NCBI GenBank assembly: GCA_963768765.1
Contig: CAVYJK010000024.1
Location: 115,264-179,263 of the forward strand
Length of the DNA stretch: 64,000 bases
Source: DASWLF01 sp963768765
Lineage (GTDB): Bacteria; Desulfobacterota; Desulfobaccia; Desulfobaccales; 0-14-0-80-60-11
Reading direction: 5' to 3'
Below, piece after piece: positions 17,847 to 27,194 of this stretch. The notes beneath the pieces were generated by a model. It was not told the DNA's origin. It worked only from the letters and a program-made list of their open reading frames with translations, and ran no database searches. Each line of letters starts with the position of its first letter. Within the stretch, counting starts at the first letter, position 1. Made by a program: the position numbers and the translations under genes.

Positions 17847-18869
17847 CTATCCCTTTCCCCCAAATCTCCGCTTCGCCATCTCCGCGGCCATGATGATGGC
17901 GGCCTTGAGGGAATCGGGCGCGGCCTTCCCGGTGCCCGCCAGGTTGTAGGCGGTGCCGTGGTCCACGCTGGTGCGGATGATGGGGAGCCCCAGGGTGACG
18001 TTCACCGCGTCCATGAAGTGCAGGAGTTTCAAGGGGATGAGCCCCTGGTCGTGGTACATGCAGACGATGGCGGCGAACTCGCCCTGGTGGTGCCGCCAGA
18101 ACAGGGTGTCCGCCGGGAAGGGGCCGTCCACCGGCAGGCCCTGGGCCTGGGCTTCCTGCACCGCCGGGACGATGATCTCAGCTTCTTCGGAGCCGAACAT
18201 GCCGCCTTCGCCGGCATGGGGGTTGAGGGCCGCCACTCCCAGGCGCGCCCCCGCCAGGCCGAAGTCCCGGTCCAGGGCCTTAATGGTGAGGCGGAACAGG
18301 CGCAGCAATCCTTCCCGGGTCAAACGCCGGGGCACTTCGGCCAGGGCGCAGTGGATGGTGGCCAGCACCACCCGGAAATCGCCCCCGGCCAGCATCATGG
18401 CAAACTCGGGGGCGCCGGTCCTCTCCGCCAGCAGCTCGGTGTGGCCGGGATAGGCGTAACCCGAGAGGTTCATGGAGAGCTTGCTGATGGGGCCGGTGAC
18501 CACCCCGGCCACTTTTCTTATCAGGGCCAGGTCAATGGCCGTGAGGATATAGGACACCATGGCCTTGCCGCTGGCCCGGGTGGGGCGGCCGTACTCCAGG
18601 TCCTCCGGTCTCAATTGCGATAAGGCCGCGAGATCGATGGTGCCCAGCTGGTAGCGGCCCGCTTCGGGGCTATCCGGCAGGTGGAGCTTGAGGGCCGGGT
18701 CCAGGGCCAGGCGGGCCCGCTCCAGGGCGCTAAGGTCGCCGAGGACCAGGGGGCGGCACACCTGATAAATCTGGGCGTCGGACAGGGCCTTGATCAGGAG
18801 TTCCGGCCCCACCCCCACCGGGTCTCCCATGGTTAAAGCCAGGATGGGCCGGATTTTGGGGCTCGCCAT
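17847..18869 (-). CDS. pdxA: 4-hydroxythreonine-4-phosphate dehydrogenase
   Basis: 340 residues, the usual length. The enzyme oxidises 4-phosphohydroxy-L-threonine in vitamin B6 synthesis. Recognisable blocks are TMGDPVGVGPELL at the N-terminus, VTGPISK, GYAYPGHTELLAERTG (metal-ligand His), ALNPHAGEGGMFGSEE, PADTLFW and MYHDQGLIPLK, plus the C-terminal SVDHGTAYNLAGTGKA. It lies 3 bp downstream of the phosphoesterase gene on the same strand, so they are probably cotranscribed. No other pyridoxine gene is in the window. Confidence 0.95.
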   Translation of the reverse strand: MASPKIRPILALTMGDPVGVGPELLIKALSDAQIYQVCRPLVLGDLSALERARLALDPALKLHLPDSPEAGRYQLGTIDLAALSQLRPEDLEYGRPTRASGKAMVSYILTAIDLALIRKVAGVVTGPISKLSMNLSGYAYPGHTELLAERTGAPEFAMMLAGGDFRVVLATIHCALAEVPRRLTREGLLRLFRLTIKALDRDFGLAGARLGVAALNPHAGEGGMFGSEEAEIIVPAVQEAQAQGLPVDGPFPADTLFWRHHQGEFAAIVCMYHDQGLIPLKLLHFMDAVNVTLGLPIIRTSVDHGTAYNLAGTGKAAPDSLKAAIIMAAEMAKRRFGGKG

Positions 18870-18872
18870 GGT

Positions 18873-19730
18873 TTACTCCCCTTCCTTTTCCAGGGGCCGG
18901 ACCTGGATCTGCACCTTAGCCCCCCGGATGGAGACTTTCAGGTAGTGAAAGAAGAAATGCCGGGGGTCGGTGCCGTATAATTGGGCCCCCGCCCCGGCGG
19001 TGATGGTGTAGGGCACACCGTCCCAGACGCCGTCAAAGTAGCTGTGGATATGGCCCGCAAAGATGTGGGTGACCCGGTACTCCTTGAACAGGGCGGCCAA
19101 CCGGCGGCCGCTCTCCGGCGGCAGGCAGTGATGGTGGTCGCCGCCCCGGGGGTCGAAGAGCGGCACGTGGAGAAAGACCAGGCGCGTCTTGTAGGCCTGG
19201 GCTTTCTTGAGTTCCGCCTCCAGCCAGCGGAATTGTTCCTGGCCCAGGCCGATTTCTCCTGCGTCGTCCAACATGATGAAATAGTGGCCGCCCAGGTGGA
19301 AAGAAAAATACCGGGGGCCGAAAATTTGCGAGTACAGACGGCCGTCGGGGTCTTTTGCCAGTTCGTGGTTGCCGATGACCGCCAGGAGCGGCACCGGGAG
19401 ATATTGCCGCAACGATTTGAAAAAACCGCGGTATTGCTCCAGGTCCCCTTCTCCCACCAGGTCGCCCAGGTGGATGGCGAACTCAAGGCCGGGATCATGG
19501 GCCATTTGCTGAAGCAATCGCTCAAACACCTGGCCGTTGCGGTTGTCCCCCAGAACCGCAAAGGTCAGGGTGTCCGGTTTCAAGGCCTCAAGGCGCTTGA
19601 GGTTCTGGGGGTTCCAGTCCCGGGCCGGCAGCGGCCCGGAGTCGCCGCACCAGCCGGCTCCCACCACCGATAGGATAATGAGAAGAAAAATCAGCCAGTT
19701 GATTTGCCGACGGCCCCACGGATGCCGCAT
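18873..19730 (-). CDS. exported metallophosphoesterase (calcineurin-like)
   Basis: About 285 residues. I take the ATG at 19730 (GAGGTGAG upstream); a GTG at 19736 would add two residues. An N-terminal hydrophobic segment (WLIFLLIILSVVGAGWC) looks like a signal peptide, possibly lipoprotein-like with the Cys at its end. The five calcineurin-type metal blocks are GDNR, GDLVGEGD, GNHE, HVPLFD and GHIHSY. It is a periplasmic phosphomonoesterase or diesterase of unknown substrate. It sits directly upstream of pdxA. Confidence 0.85.
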   Translation of the reverse strand: MRHPWGRRQINWLIFLLIILSVVGAGWCGDSGPLPARDWNPQNLKRLEALKPDTLTFAVLGDNRNGQVFERLLQQMAHDPGLEFAIHLGDLVGEGDLEQYRGFFKSLRQYLPVPLLAVIGNHELAKDPDGRLYSQIFGPRYFSFHLGGHYFIMLDDAGEIGLGQEQFRWLEAELKKAQAYKTRLVFLHVPLFDPRGGDHHHCLPPESGRRLAALFKEYRVTHIFAGHIHSYFDGVWDGVPYTITAGAGAQLYGTDPRHFFFHYLKVSIRGAKVQIQVRPLEKEGE

Positions 19731-19862
19731 GCTCACCTCATAACCTCAATGACTTTGGCTGGTTAACCCCAAATTTAATAATTTTTTTCCATGCATTAAG
19801 TCAGAGAATTGTGCCAAAATATGGGTCACCTAAATAATATGATTTTTGAATGGAGCAGGTCA

Positions 19863-20690
19863 ATGACAGAAGAGGGCAAGGGGCGGTTAACGGGAATGAA
19901 GCTGGGGTTCATCGGGGCCGGCAGCATGGGCGGCGCCATCGTGCGGGGCCTGCTGGCGGGCGGCCGGGTGGCCCGGGAGAACCTGGTCTTCTATGACCCG
20001 GACCCGGCCCGGCAGGCTGAAATGGCCAAGCTAAGGGTGGAAGCCGCCCTGGACACTCCCGAAGTCATGCACGCCCAGGTGGTGGTCCTGGCGGTGAAGC
20101 CCCAATTGCTGAGCCCGGTGCTGGCCGCCATCCAAGAGTTCGCCCGGCCCTGGCACCTCATTATCTCCATTGCCGCGGGAGTGCCCCTGGCGACCCTGGA
20201 GGCGGCCTTGCCCGAATCCCGGGTGATTCGGGCCATGCCCAATGCCCCGGCCGTCGTGGGGGCGGGCATAACCGGACTGGCGCCCGGGGGCCGGGCCGCC
20301 CCGGAGGACGTGGCCCTGGCCCGGGAACTGTTTGGCGCCGTGGGCCTGACGGTGGTGGTGGAAGAGAGACTTATGGACGCCCTCACCGCGGTGAGCGGCA
20401 GCGGTCCGGCATTTACCGCGGTGTTCATCGAGGCCCTGGCCGACGGCGGCGTGAAAATGGGCCTGCCGCGGCACCTGGCCCTCCTCCTGGCCACTCAAAC
20501 CGTGCTGGGCAGCGCCCGCCTCTGCCTGGAAGAAGAACTGCACCCGGGCGTCCTGAAGGATAGGGTGGCCTCCCCCGGCGGCACCACCATCGCCGGACTG
20601 CACGCCCTGGAAGAAAAAGGCTTCCGGGGCATCGTCATGAGCGCCGTGGCCGCCGCCGCGGCGCGGTCGAAAGAGCTGGGAAAGGGTTGA
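19863..20690 (+). CDS. proC: pyrroline-5-carboxylate reductase
   Basis: 275 residues from the ATG at 19863, chosen because GGAGCAGG lies just before it. It makes proline from pyrroline-5-carboxylate with NAD(P)H. The nucleotide-binding GFIGAGSMGGAIVRGLL opens the protein, VVLAVKPQ follows, RAMPNAPAVVGAG is the middle block, and the C-terminal dimerisation/active-site block reads SGSGPAF...EALADGGVKMGLPR...KDRVASPGGTTIAGL. It stands alone. Confidence 0.95.
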   Translation: MTEEGKGRLTGMKLGFIGAGSMGGAIVRGLLAGGRVARENLVFYDPDPARQAEMAKLRVEAALDTPEVMHAQVVVLAVKPQLLSPVLAAIQEFARPWHLIISIAAGVPLATLEAALPESRVIRAMPNAPAVVGAGITGLAPGGRAAPEDVALARELFGAVGLTVVVEERLMDALTAVSGSGPAFTAVFIEALADGGVKMGLPRHLALLLATQTVLGSARLCLEEELHPGVLKDRVASPGGTTIAGLHALEEKGFRGIVMSAVAAAAARSKELGKG

Positions 20691-20693
20691 TCG

Positions 20694-20878
20694 GTGGGGG
20701 GAGGGCCAGGGACCGAAGGTCCCTGCCCTCCCCCCAGACCCCCCTCCCAACCCGCAAAAGGGGCCGGGGAAGGCGGGCTTGCAGCCCGACTTCCCCGGCT
20801 GAAATTTTCATAAGGGAGGGGGTAGGGGTTTGGGGGAGGGGGTAAGGGCTTCTGCCCTTAGCCCCCTCCCCCAAATCC
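20694..20878. repeat. G-rich intergenic repeat, copy 3
   Basis: A full-length unit: outer GGGGGGAGGGCCAGGG hairpin, C-rich strand, inner GGGGAAGGCGGG / CCCGACTTCCCC hairpin and a mirrored outer arm, filling the space between convergent proC and nadC. Confidence 0.8.
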
Positions 20879-20880
20879 AT

Positions 20881-21735
20881 CTATCTCCAAGTCCTGATGA
20901 ATCGCAGGTGGATATCCACGGCAGGGGCGCTATGGGTCAGCGCCCCCATGGAGATGAAGTCAACTCCGGTGGCCGCCACTTGGGGCAGGCGTTCTCTGGT
21001 CATGCCGCCGGAGGCTTCCAGGCGGGCCCTCCCCCCGGTGATGGCCACGGCCCTGGCCATGGTGGCTTCATCCATATTATCCAGCATGATGACGTCGGCG
21101 CCGGCGTCCAGGGCTTCCTGGAGGCCCGCCAGGTCCGTGACTTCCACTTCCATCTGCAAGGGGTGGGGGGCGTTCTCGCGAGCCAGGCGGATGGCCCGGG
21201 AGATGGAGCCCACGGCCGCCAGGTGGTTATTTTTGATGAGCACCGCGTCGAAGAGGCCCAGGCGGTGGTTATGGCCGCCGCCCAGGCGCACCGCGTATTT
21301 CTCCAGGAGCCGCATCCCAGGGGTGGTCTTGCGGGTGTCCATCAGGGCCGCGGGGGAGCCGGCGATGAGGCTCACCATCCGGCGGGTGAAGGTGGCGATG
21401 CCGGACAGATGCATGAGGAAATTTAGGGCCACCCGTTCGCCGATGAGGATGGGGGCCGCGGGGCCGGCAAGAAGGGCCAGCACCGTGCCGGGTTCCACCT
21501 CCTGGCCTTCTTCCGCCTGGGGCTCAAAAATGAGACTGGAATCAACCTTATGAAAAACCTGGGCTGCCACGGGGAGGCCGGCCACCACCAGGCGCTCCTT
21601 GGCCCGGATGTGGGCCTCGCCCATGAGATCCGGGGGAATGAGGGCCTGGGTGGTGACGTCGCCTGCGCCCAGGTCTTCCTCCAGGGCCAGGTCGATGAGG
21701 CGGTCAATCAAGGGGGAAGCAGGGAAGGGGGCCAT
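20881..21735 (-). CDS. nadC: nicotinate-nucleotide pyrophosphorylase (quinolinate PRTase)
   Basis: 284 residues from the ATG at 21735. It converts quinolinate and PRPP to nicotinate mononucleotide in NAD synthesis. Typical blocks are LALEEDLGAGDVTT, LNFLMHLSGIATFTRR, DTRKTTPGMRLLEKYAVRLGG, HNHRLGLFDAVLIKNNHL, EVEVTDL, IMLDNM and EASGGM near the C-terminus. A longer frame upstream overlaps the Cys-rich small gene and is not the true start. No nadA or nadB is in this window. Confidence 0.95.
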   Translation of the reverse strand: MAPFPASPLIDRLIDLALEEDLGAGDVTTQALIPPDLMGEAHIRAKERLVVAGLPVAAQVFHKVDSSLIFEPQAEEGQEVEPGTVLALLAGPAAPILIGERVALNFLMHLSGIATFTRRMVSLIAGSPAALMDTRKTTPGMRLLEKYAVRLGGGHNHRLGLFDAVLIKNNHLAAVGSISRAIRLARENAPHPLQMEVEVTDLAGLQEALDAGADVIMLDNMDEATMARAVAITGGRARLEASGGMTRERLPQVAATGVDFISMGALTHSAPAVDIHLRFIRTWR

Positions 21736-21736
21736 C

Positions 21737-21925
21737 TCAGTCGCAGTCCTCGGTCCAATGGATGGTGCAGGGACCTGCAGCAGGGCCGGGTTCGCCTGAC
21801 TCCTGGGATTGGAGGCAAGGGGCGTCGCACTCCTGCCGGGCGCCGTCCCAGTAGGGGCAACGCTCATACAGGCAATGGCCCATTCCCGCAATGGGGCAAC
21901 GACCCTGGTCGGCGGAGTTCATGTC
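21737..21925 (-). CDS. small cysteine-rich protein upstream of nadC
   Basis: About 62 residues from the ATG at 21925, ending 1 bp before the nadC start. It has seven cysteines, mostly within the first half: RCPIAGMGHCLYERCPYWDG, then ECDAPC, then two in the C-terminal tail. The spacing suggests zinc or iron-sulfur binding. The position and tight spacing suggest cotranscription with nadC. No family is recognised, and no strong ribosome-binding site is visible, so expression is not certain. Confidence 0.5.
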   Translation of the reverse strand, partial: DMNSADQGRCPIAGMGHCLYERCPYWDGARQECDAPCLQSQESGEPGPAAGPCTIHWTEDCD

Positions 21926-22095
21926 CAATCCATTATTGGGCCCAGTGTGGCGTTTCAGAAATAACTTAAAAAATGAGGGTTTCGCCAAAGATTAGCCAAC
22001 TTACTAATTTAGCTGCTCTTTCGTAGGGGCGGACCCATGTGTCCGCCCCAAGGAGTTTTGTTAATGCTCTGATTAATAACCTAATTTGAGAACTA

Positions 22096-22999
22096 TTATA
22101 AGAGCTTTTCCTTCAATCCCTTGGCCCACCAGGCAGGTTCCAATCTGAAATTATAAATTTTCTGGCGTTCTCCAGGGTTGGCTATTCTGACCAGGACTCG
22201 CGGGGCTTCACCGGGTAACTGGACCACAATCCAGGTAGCCAGGGTGCGGGTCTCGGTGGGGGTGCTGCCGGTGCGGTTGATGCTGTTGTCCGGGCCGTCG
22301 TGGCGATCCTGGCTGAAGGCGAGGAAATCCTCCAGGGCAAAGGGAAGGCGTTGGCGGGACAACAACTGCCCGATGCGGCGGTAGCGAACGCTGCTGCTGT
22401 CGTAGGCCTTCTGGTTGGCCCCCAGAAGCCGGGGGTCCAGGTAGTGGTTGGTGTGGTACAGGAGGCCCTGGTCGCTCACCTTTACCGCCACCTGACCCCG
22501 GGGGGCGACTTCGATGACCGCCACCTTATGCCGGTCGGCCACCATCTCGAAGACGGGATAGCTGGCGCCCAAAAGTTCCCGGCGGGCCAGGACTTCGTCC
22601 ACCGAGGCGCACTGGCTGAGCAGCGCCTGGGTCAGAGCCACGGCCCCGCAATTTTCTTCCTCGGAAGCGAGGCTGCTGGGGAGGGCGTCCACCACCACCA
22701 GGCCTTTCTCATTGATTCCGGCCACCGCCGGACCATAGGAGGAGGAGTCCGTCGTCCACCAGGGCCAGGTGCTTGAAGCCGTCCCTGGGGGCGAAGACCC
22801 TGAGGGCGCTCCGCCGCGGGCTGCGATCCCGGTTCTTGGCAATGATGGTGCCGCCGCCCTCCACCATGCTCCCGGCCGCGGCGAAGAGGGTGCAGGCCCG
22901 GGCGGGGGTGGCTGCCGCCAGGGGCAACAGGAGCCAGGCAATTAGGCCCGGAAAAACTATCTTGCCAGCAGCTCTCGGGGTGAGACGCAGGGTGGCCAT
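22096..22999 (-). CDS. exported Ntn-hydrolase, choloylglycine hydrolase/acyltransferase-like (frameshifted)
   Basis: About 300 residues over two frames. From the ATG at 22999 there is a signal peptide ending ATPARA, directly followed by Cys (ACTLFAAAG). A cysteine exposed at the new N-terminus is the nucleophile of the Ntn-hydrolase group (penicillin V acylase, bile salt hydrolase, C45-type acyltransferases). The next block GGTIIAKNRD is also typical. One extra base near 22750 breaks the frame; the rest continues with SSYGPAVAGINEKGL, LLYHTNHYLD and NSINRTGS. It should hydrolyse a linear amide outside the cytoplasm; the substrate is unknown. Confidence 0.75.
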
Positions 23000-23051
23000 T
23001 CTTTCCCAACGATTATTTATGGTGGGCCGTGCCCACCCTACATTTTACGAA

Positions 23052-23075
23052 GCACAGGCGAGACGCCTGTGCCAC
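23052..23075 (-). repeat. REP palindrome
   Basis: CACAGGCG-AGA-CGCCTGTG followed by CCAC, i.e. the GTGG-footed REP on the minus strand. It matches the elements flanking the transposase remnant at 44.5-45.0 kb. Confidence 0.7.
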
Positions 23076-23087
23076 CGGGAGAACCTG

Positions 23088-23215
23088 TATCAAGGGCAGC
23101 CGGGGCCGCAGGTCCCGGCTGCCCGCCCCTTATGCGGGGGGTTGGGAGGAGGTTTGGAGGAGGGTGGGGGGACCTCGTTCCCCCAGCCCTCCCCCAAAAA
23201 GAACAGGCGAGGGCG
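23088..23215. repeat. G-rich intergenic repeat, copy 4
   Basis: A rearranged member of the G-rich family (GCCGGGGCCGCAGG..., GGTTGGGAGGAGG, CCCAGCCCTCCCCC) next to a REP palindrome and a GGTGGGC / GCCCACC hairpin (about 23020-23040). Confidence 0.6.
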
Positions 23216-23232
23216 CCTGTTCTACATTTCTC

Positions 23233-25911
23233 TCACCCCATCAGTTCCCGGATGCGCTCCCGGTGGGTTTTGAGTTTGGTGAGTTTCTCCTTCCAGGCCT
23301 GGACCTTTTCCTTTTCTTTCTGCACCACCTCGGCGGGGGCCTTGGCCAGGAAGTCTTCGTTGGAGAGTTTCCGCTGGGCCTGGTCCAGGTCCTTCCCCAG
23401 CTTCTCCATCTCCCGGGCCAGGCGGCGGCCCTCTTCGGAGAAATCGATGATTCCGGTCAGCGGCATGAAGATTTCCACCCGTCCGACCACGGTCTTGGCA
23501 GAAGCCGCAGGAGGCGTCCGGAATGTCGGAGTAGCAAAGCTTCTTCTGAAGGGATGCCATGGATGAATCTCCAACCTTGCCAAGGGATGATGGATTGGCG
23601 GTGGCGATTCAGGATCTCTGGACGGCGCCCGCATCCGGGCTCTGCAGGAAGACTTCCACCAGGGAGGCGGGCGGCACGTTCATTTCGCCCCTGAGGTTGC
23701 GGATGGCGGTGATGGTCTCCATGACCAGGCGCATTTCGGCTTCGGCCGCGGGGTTAAGCAGCGTTATCGTCCGGCTGGGGATAGGGCGCGGTCATGACGG
23801 AGCCCGCCGCCCCCGGCAGCTTCTGCCAGATCTCTTCGGTGATGAAGGGGATGAAGGGGTGGAGCAGCCTTAGTACGGCGCTGAGCACCCGGAGCAGCAC
23901 CCCCTGGCAGTGGCGGCGGGCGTCGTCGTCGGCTTTATCGTAGAGCTGGGGCTTGATGAGTTCCAGGTACCAGTCGCAGAACTCGTGCCAGATGAACTGG
24001 TACAGGGTGTTGGCCGCCTGGTCGAACTCGTAGGCGTCCAGGCGGCTGCGGGTTTCCCGGGTGACCCGCTGCAGGCGGCTGAGGATCCAGGCTTCCACCG
24101 GGGTGAGGGGCGCATCGTCCACCGGGGCTTCAGCATCGAAGCCCTCCAGGTTCATCAGGGTGAAGCGGCAGGCGTTCCAGACCTTGTTGGCGAAGTTGCG
24201 GTAGCCGGCGATGCGCTCCTCCGAGAGGCGCACGTCCCGGCCCATGGCGGCGAAGGCGGCCAGGGAGAAGCGGAAGGCGTCGGTGCCGTAGCGGTCCATG
24301 AGCTCCAGGGGGTCGATGACGTTGCCCTTGGACTTGCTCATCTTCTGGCCTTCCGGGTCCCGCACCAGGGCGTGGATGTAGACCTCCCGGAAGGGCACTT
24401 CCCCCATGAAGTGGAGGCCCATCATCATCATGCGGGCCACCCAGAAAAACAGGATGTCGAAGGCGGTGACCAGGACGGAAGTGGGGTAGAAGATTTTCAG
24501 CTCCGAGGTGGCGTCTGGCCAGCCCAGGGTGGAGAAGGGCCACAGGGCGGAGGAAAACCAGGTGTCCAGGACGTCGGTTTCCTGGGTCAGGTCGCCGCCG
24601 CAGGGGCACCGGTCCGGGTCTTCCCGGCTGACGATGATCTGGCCGCACTCCTTGCAGGTCCAGGCCGGGATGCGGTGGCCCCACCAGATTTGCCGGGAGA
24701 TGCACCAGTCCCGGATGTTGGTCATCCAGTCGAAGTAGCTCTTGTCCCAGCTGGCCGGGATGAGGCGGGTGCGGCCCTCCTGGACCGCATTCATGGCCGC
24801 CGCCGCCAGGGTCTTCACCGCCACGAACCACTGCTTGGAGACCAGGGGCTCCACGATGGTCTTGCAGCGGTAGCAGTGGCCCGTGGACACGGTGTAGGGC
24901 TCCACTTTGGCCAGCAGGCCGTCCCGCTTCAAGTCTTTGATGATCTGCTCCCGGCAGACGAAGCGGTCCATGCCCAGGTACATGCCGGCTTCCCTGGTCA
25001 TATGGCCGGTTTCGTTGATGACTTTCACCGCGGGGAGGCCGTGGCGCCGGGCCACCTCGAAGTCGTTGAAATCGTGGGCCGGGGTGATCTTCAAAGCCCC
25101 GGTGCCGAACTCCGGGGCCACGTAGGAATCGGTGATCACCGGGATGGGGCGGCCCAGAACCGGGAGCCTCAGGGTGGCGCCGTGATACTTGAGGTAGCGC
25201 CCGTCCTCGGGGTGCACCGCCACCGCGGTGTCGCCCAGGAGGGTCTCGGGCCGGGTGGTGGCCACGGTGACCGCGCCTTCCCCCTCGGCCAGGGGGTACT
25301 TGATGTAGTAAAGGTGGCCGTCGTGCGGATCGTGCTCCACCTCCAGGTCCGCCAGGGCCGTCTGGCAGCGGGGGCACCAGTTGATGATGTAGTCGCCCTG
25401 GTAGATGAGGCCTTCATCAAAAAGGCGCACAAAGACTTCCCGCACCGCCCTCGAGAGCCCCTCGTCCATGGTGAAGCGCTCCCGGCTCCAGTCGCAGGAG
25501 CAGCCCAGGCGCTTCAGCTGCAGGATGATGTGGCCGCCGGATTGCGGCCTTCCACTGCCAGACCCTTTGCACGAAGGCGTCCCGGCCCAGGGCGTGGCGG
25601 TCCAGGCCTTCGGCGGCCAGCTGGCGCTCCACCACGTTCTGGGTGGCGATGCCGGCGTGGTCGGTGCCCGGCATCCACAGGGCGTCGAAGCCGGCCATGC
25701 GCTTGTAGCGCACCAGGATGTCTTGCAGGGTGTTGTTGAGGGCGTGGCCCATGTGTAGAGAGCCGGTGATGTTGGGGGGCGGGATGACGATGCAGTAGGG
25801 CGGCCGGGCGCCGTCGGCCTTAGCCCGGAACAGCCCCTGCTCTTCCCAATACCGATACCATTTCTCTTCGATCCGGGAGGGATCGTAAACTTTCTCCAGA
25901 ATTTCCGCCAT
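23233..25911 (-). CDS. valS: valyl-tRNA synthetase (several frameshifts)
   Basis: The product charges tRNA-Val. From the ATG at 25911, PPPNITGSLHMGHALNN carries the class I HIGH signature (HMGH), and MSKSKGNVIDP carries the KMSKS signature. TTRPETLLGDTAVAVHP belongs to the editing domain, and the C-terminal coiled coil reads EEGRRLAREMEKLGKDL. The frame is broken at about 25550 (one extra base), at about 23760 (after YPQPDD) and at least once more at 23560-23620, where the anticodon-binding region meets the coiled coil. With one valS in view and the gene being essential, sequencing error is more likely than a dead gene. Confidence 0.9.
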
Positions 25912-25923
25912 GATGATCCTTGT

Positions 25924-26065
25924 GGAAGAGGGTGGGGGAGAGGGCTAAGGGCTTCACAGGCGAGACGCCTGTGCCACTGGCCCCTACCCCTCCCCCACAC
26001 CCCCTCCCCCAATCCCTTAAGATTGGGGCGGGTGAGCCCGGGTCTAAAGACCCGGACCTCACCCG
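25924..26065. repeat. G-rich intergenic repeat, copy 5, with embedded REP
   Basis: A G-rich repeat between valS and tetR. A REP palindrome (CACAGGCG-AGA-CGCCTGTG, then CCAC) is inserted at 25955-25977. Confidence 0.7.
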
Positions 26066-26223
26066 CCCAAAAGACCTGGTTTAGTTATGGTTAGGGAATA
26101 GGCTGAGGTTTTGGTTCTTCTCTAAACGTTACTAACTATTTAATATCATTGCAAACTAACACGACTATCCGGGGATGTCAAGACAATAGGCAGGATGCGA
26201 TTCCGGAACGACTTGAAATGTCC

Positions 26224-26252
26224 TTGAACTGTGATTAAAAATTTGATATGAC
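26224..26252 (+). promoter_or_regulatory. possible tetR promoter
   Basis: TTGAAC (26224-26229), 17-bp spacer, TATGAC (26247-26252). The -10 overlaps the palindromic operator, as expected of an autorepressed TetR gene. Confidence 0.5.
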
Positions 26253-26263
26253 CAGATGGTCAT
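26248..26263. promoter_or_regulatory. TetR-type operator at the regulator's own start
   Basis: ATGACCAGATGGTCAT contains the perfect palindrome TGACCA-GA-TGGTCA. A matching site lies just upstream of mqnE (27165-27180). Confidence 0.75.
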
Positions 26264-26918
26264 GATGAGGCAAGAAGAACCGGCCCTGGCCACCTTCCGG
26301 CACTTGCCGCCGGACAAGCAGGAACGCGTCCTGGACGCGGCCCTGGCCGAGTTTGCCGACCAGGGCTATCAGGCGGCCTCCCTGAACCGCCTGGTGGCCC
26401 AGGCCGGCATCGCCAAGGGGTCGTTGTACCAGTATTTCCCCAACAAAGAAGGGGTCTTTTATTACGTCTTCCAGTACGCCCTGAAGCTGGTGCGGCGCAC
26501 CCTGACCGGCGTCAAGGAAGAGACCCTGGGGCAGGACTTCTTCACCCGCTTGGAAGAGTCGCTGCTGGCCGGGGTGCGGTTTTTGCGGGAACATCCCCGC
26601 ATTTTCAATCTATATTTAAAGATCCAGTTCGACCAAAACGTGCCCTTTAGGCAGGAGTTCCTGGCCGCGGTGCGCCGCCACGCGGCCGAATACTTCGGCT
26701 CCCTGCTGCGCCGGGCCCGGGCCCGGGGGGAGCTGCGACCCGGGGTGCCGGTGGCCGCCGCCCTGTTCCTCCTGGACGCGGTGTTCGACCGCTTCCTCCA
26801 GGCCGTGGCCATCCCGGCCCTGGACGTGAACCTGGGCCTGCACCAGGCCGGAGACGAAGCCGTCCGCCGGCGCATCCGGGAACTGCTGGGCCTGCTCAAG
26901 GATGGCCTGGCGGCGTGA
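26262..26918 (+). CDS. TetR/AcrR family transcriptional regulator
   Basis: About 218 residues. The N-terminal helix-turn-helix reads RVLDAALAEFADQGYQAASL, then LVAQAGIAKGSLYQYFPNKE, with the usual TetR GSLYQYFP signature. The C-terminal ligand domain is divergent. ATGs at 26256, 26262 and 26265 are possible starts; the first lies inside the operator, and no clear ribosome-binding site picks one. A matched pair of palindromes at its own start and before mqnE suggests that it represses itself and the menaquinone cluster. This is inferred from the sites only; the ligand is unknown. Confidence 0.85.
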   Translation: MMRQEEPALATFRHLPPDKQERVLDAALAEFADQGYQAASLNRLVAQAGIAKGSLYQYFPNKEGVFYYVFQYALKLVRRTLTGVKEETLGQDFFTRLEESLLAGVRFLREHPRIFNLYLKIQFDQNVPFRQEFLAAVRRHAAEYFGSLLRRARARGELRPGVPVAAALFLLDAVFDRFLQAVAIPALDVNLGLHQAGDEAVRRRIRELLGLLKDGLAA

Positions 26919-26930
26919 GATGGAGATGAT

Positions 26931-27140
26931 TTTGGGGGGAGGGCCAGGGACCCTTATGAAAAAGTCCCTGCCCTCCCCCCAAGCCCCCCACCCAACCCGT
27001 GTAAGGGGCCGGGGAAGGCGGAGGCATTGCCTCCGACTTCCCCGGCCAAAGCACAAAAGGGATTAGCGGAGGGGATTGGGTAGGGGGTAAGGGCCAGTGG
27101 CACAGGCGTCTCACTGAAGAAGCCCTTAGCCCCCTCCCCA
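26931..27140. repeat. G-rich intergenic repeat, copy 6, with partial REP
   Basis: A full G-rich unit between tetR and mqnE. At 27097-27111 it holds a REP half (GTGG, CACAGGCG, TCT) whose second arm is lost. Confidence 0.75.
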
Positions 27141-27164
27141 AAACAAATTTTTTTTGTCATTTAA

Positions 27165-27180
27165 GTGACCAGCCGGTCAT
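27165..27180. promoter_or_regulatory. TetR-type operator before mqnE
   Basis: GTGACCAGCCGGTCAT, palindromic half-sites TGACC / GGTCA, shares 13 of 16 positions with the site at 26248-26263. It ends directly before the AAAGGAG ribosome-binding site of mqnE, a position suited to repression. Confidence 0.7.
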
Positions 27181-27194
27181 AAAGGAGCATGGCC

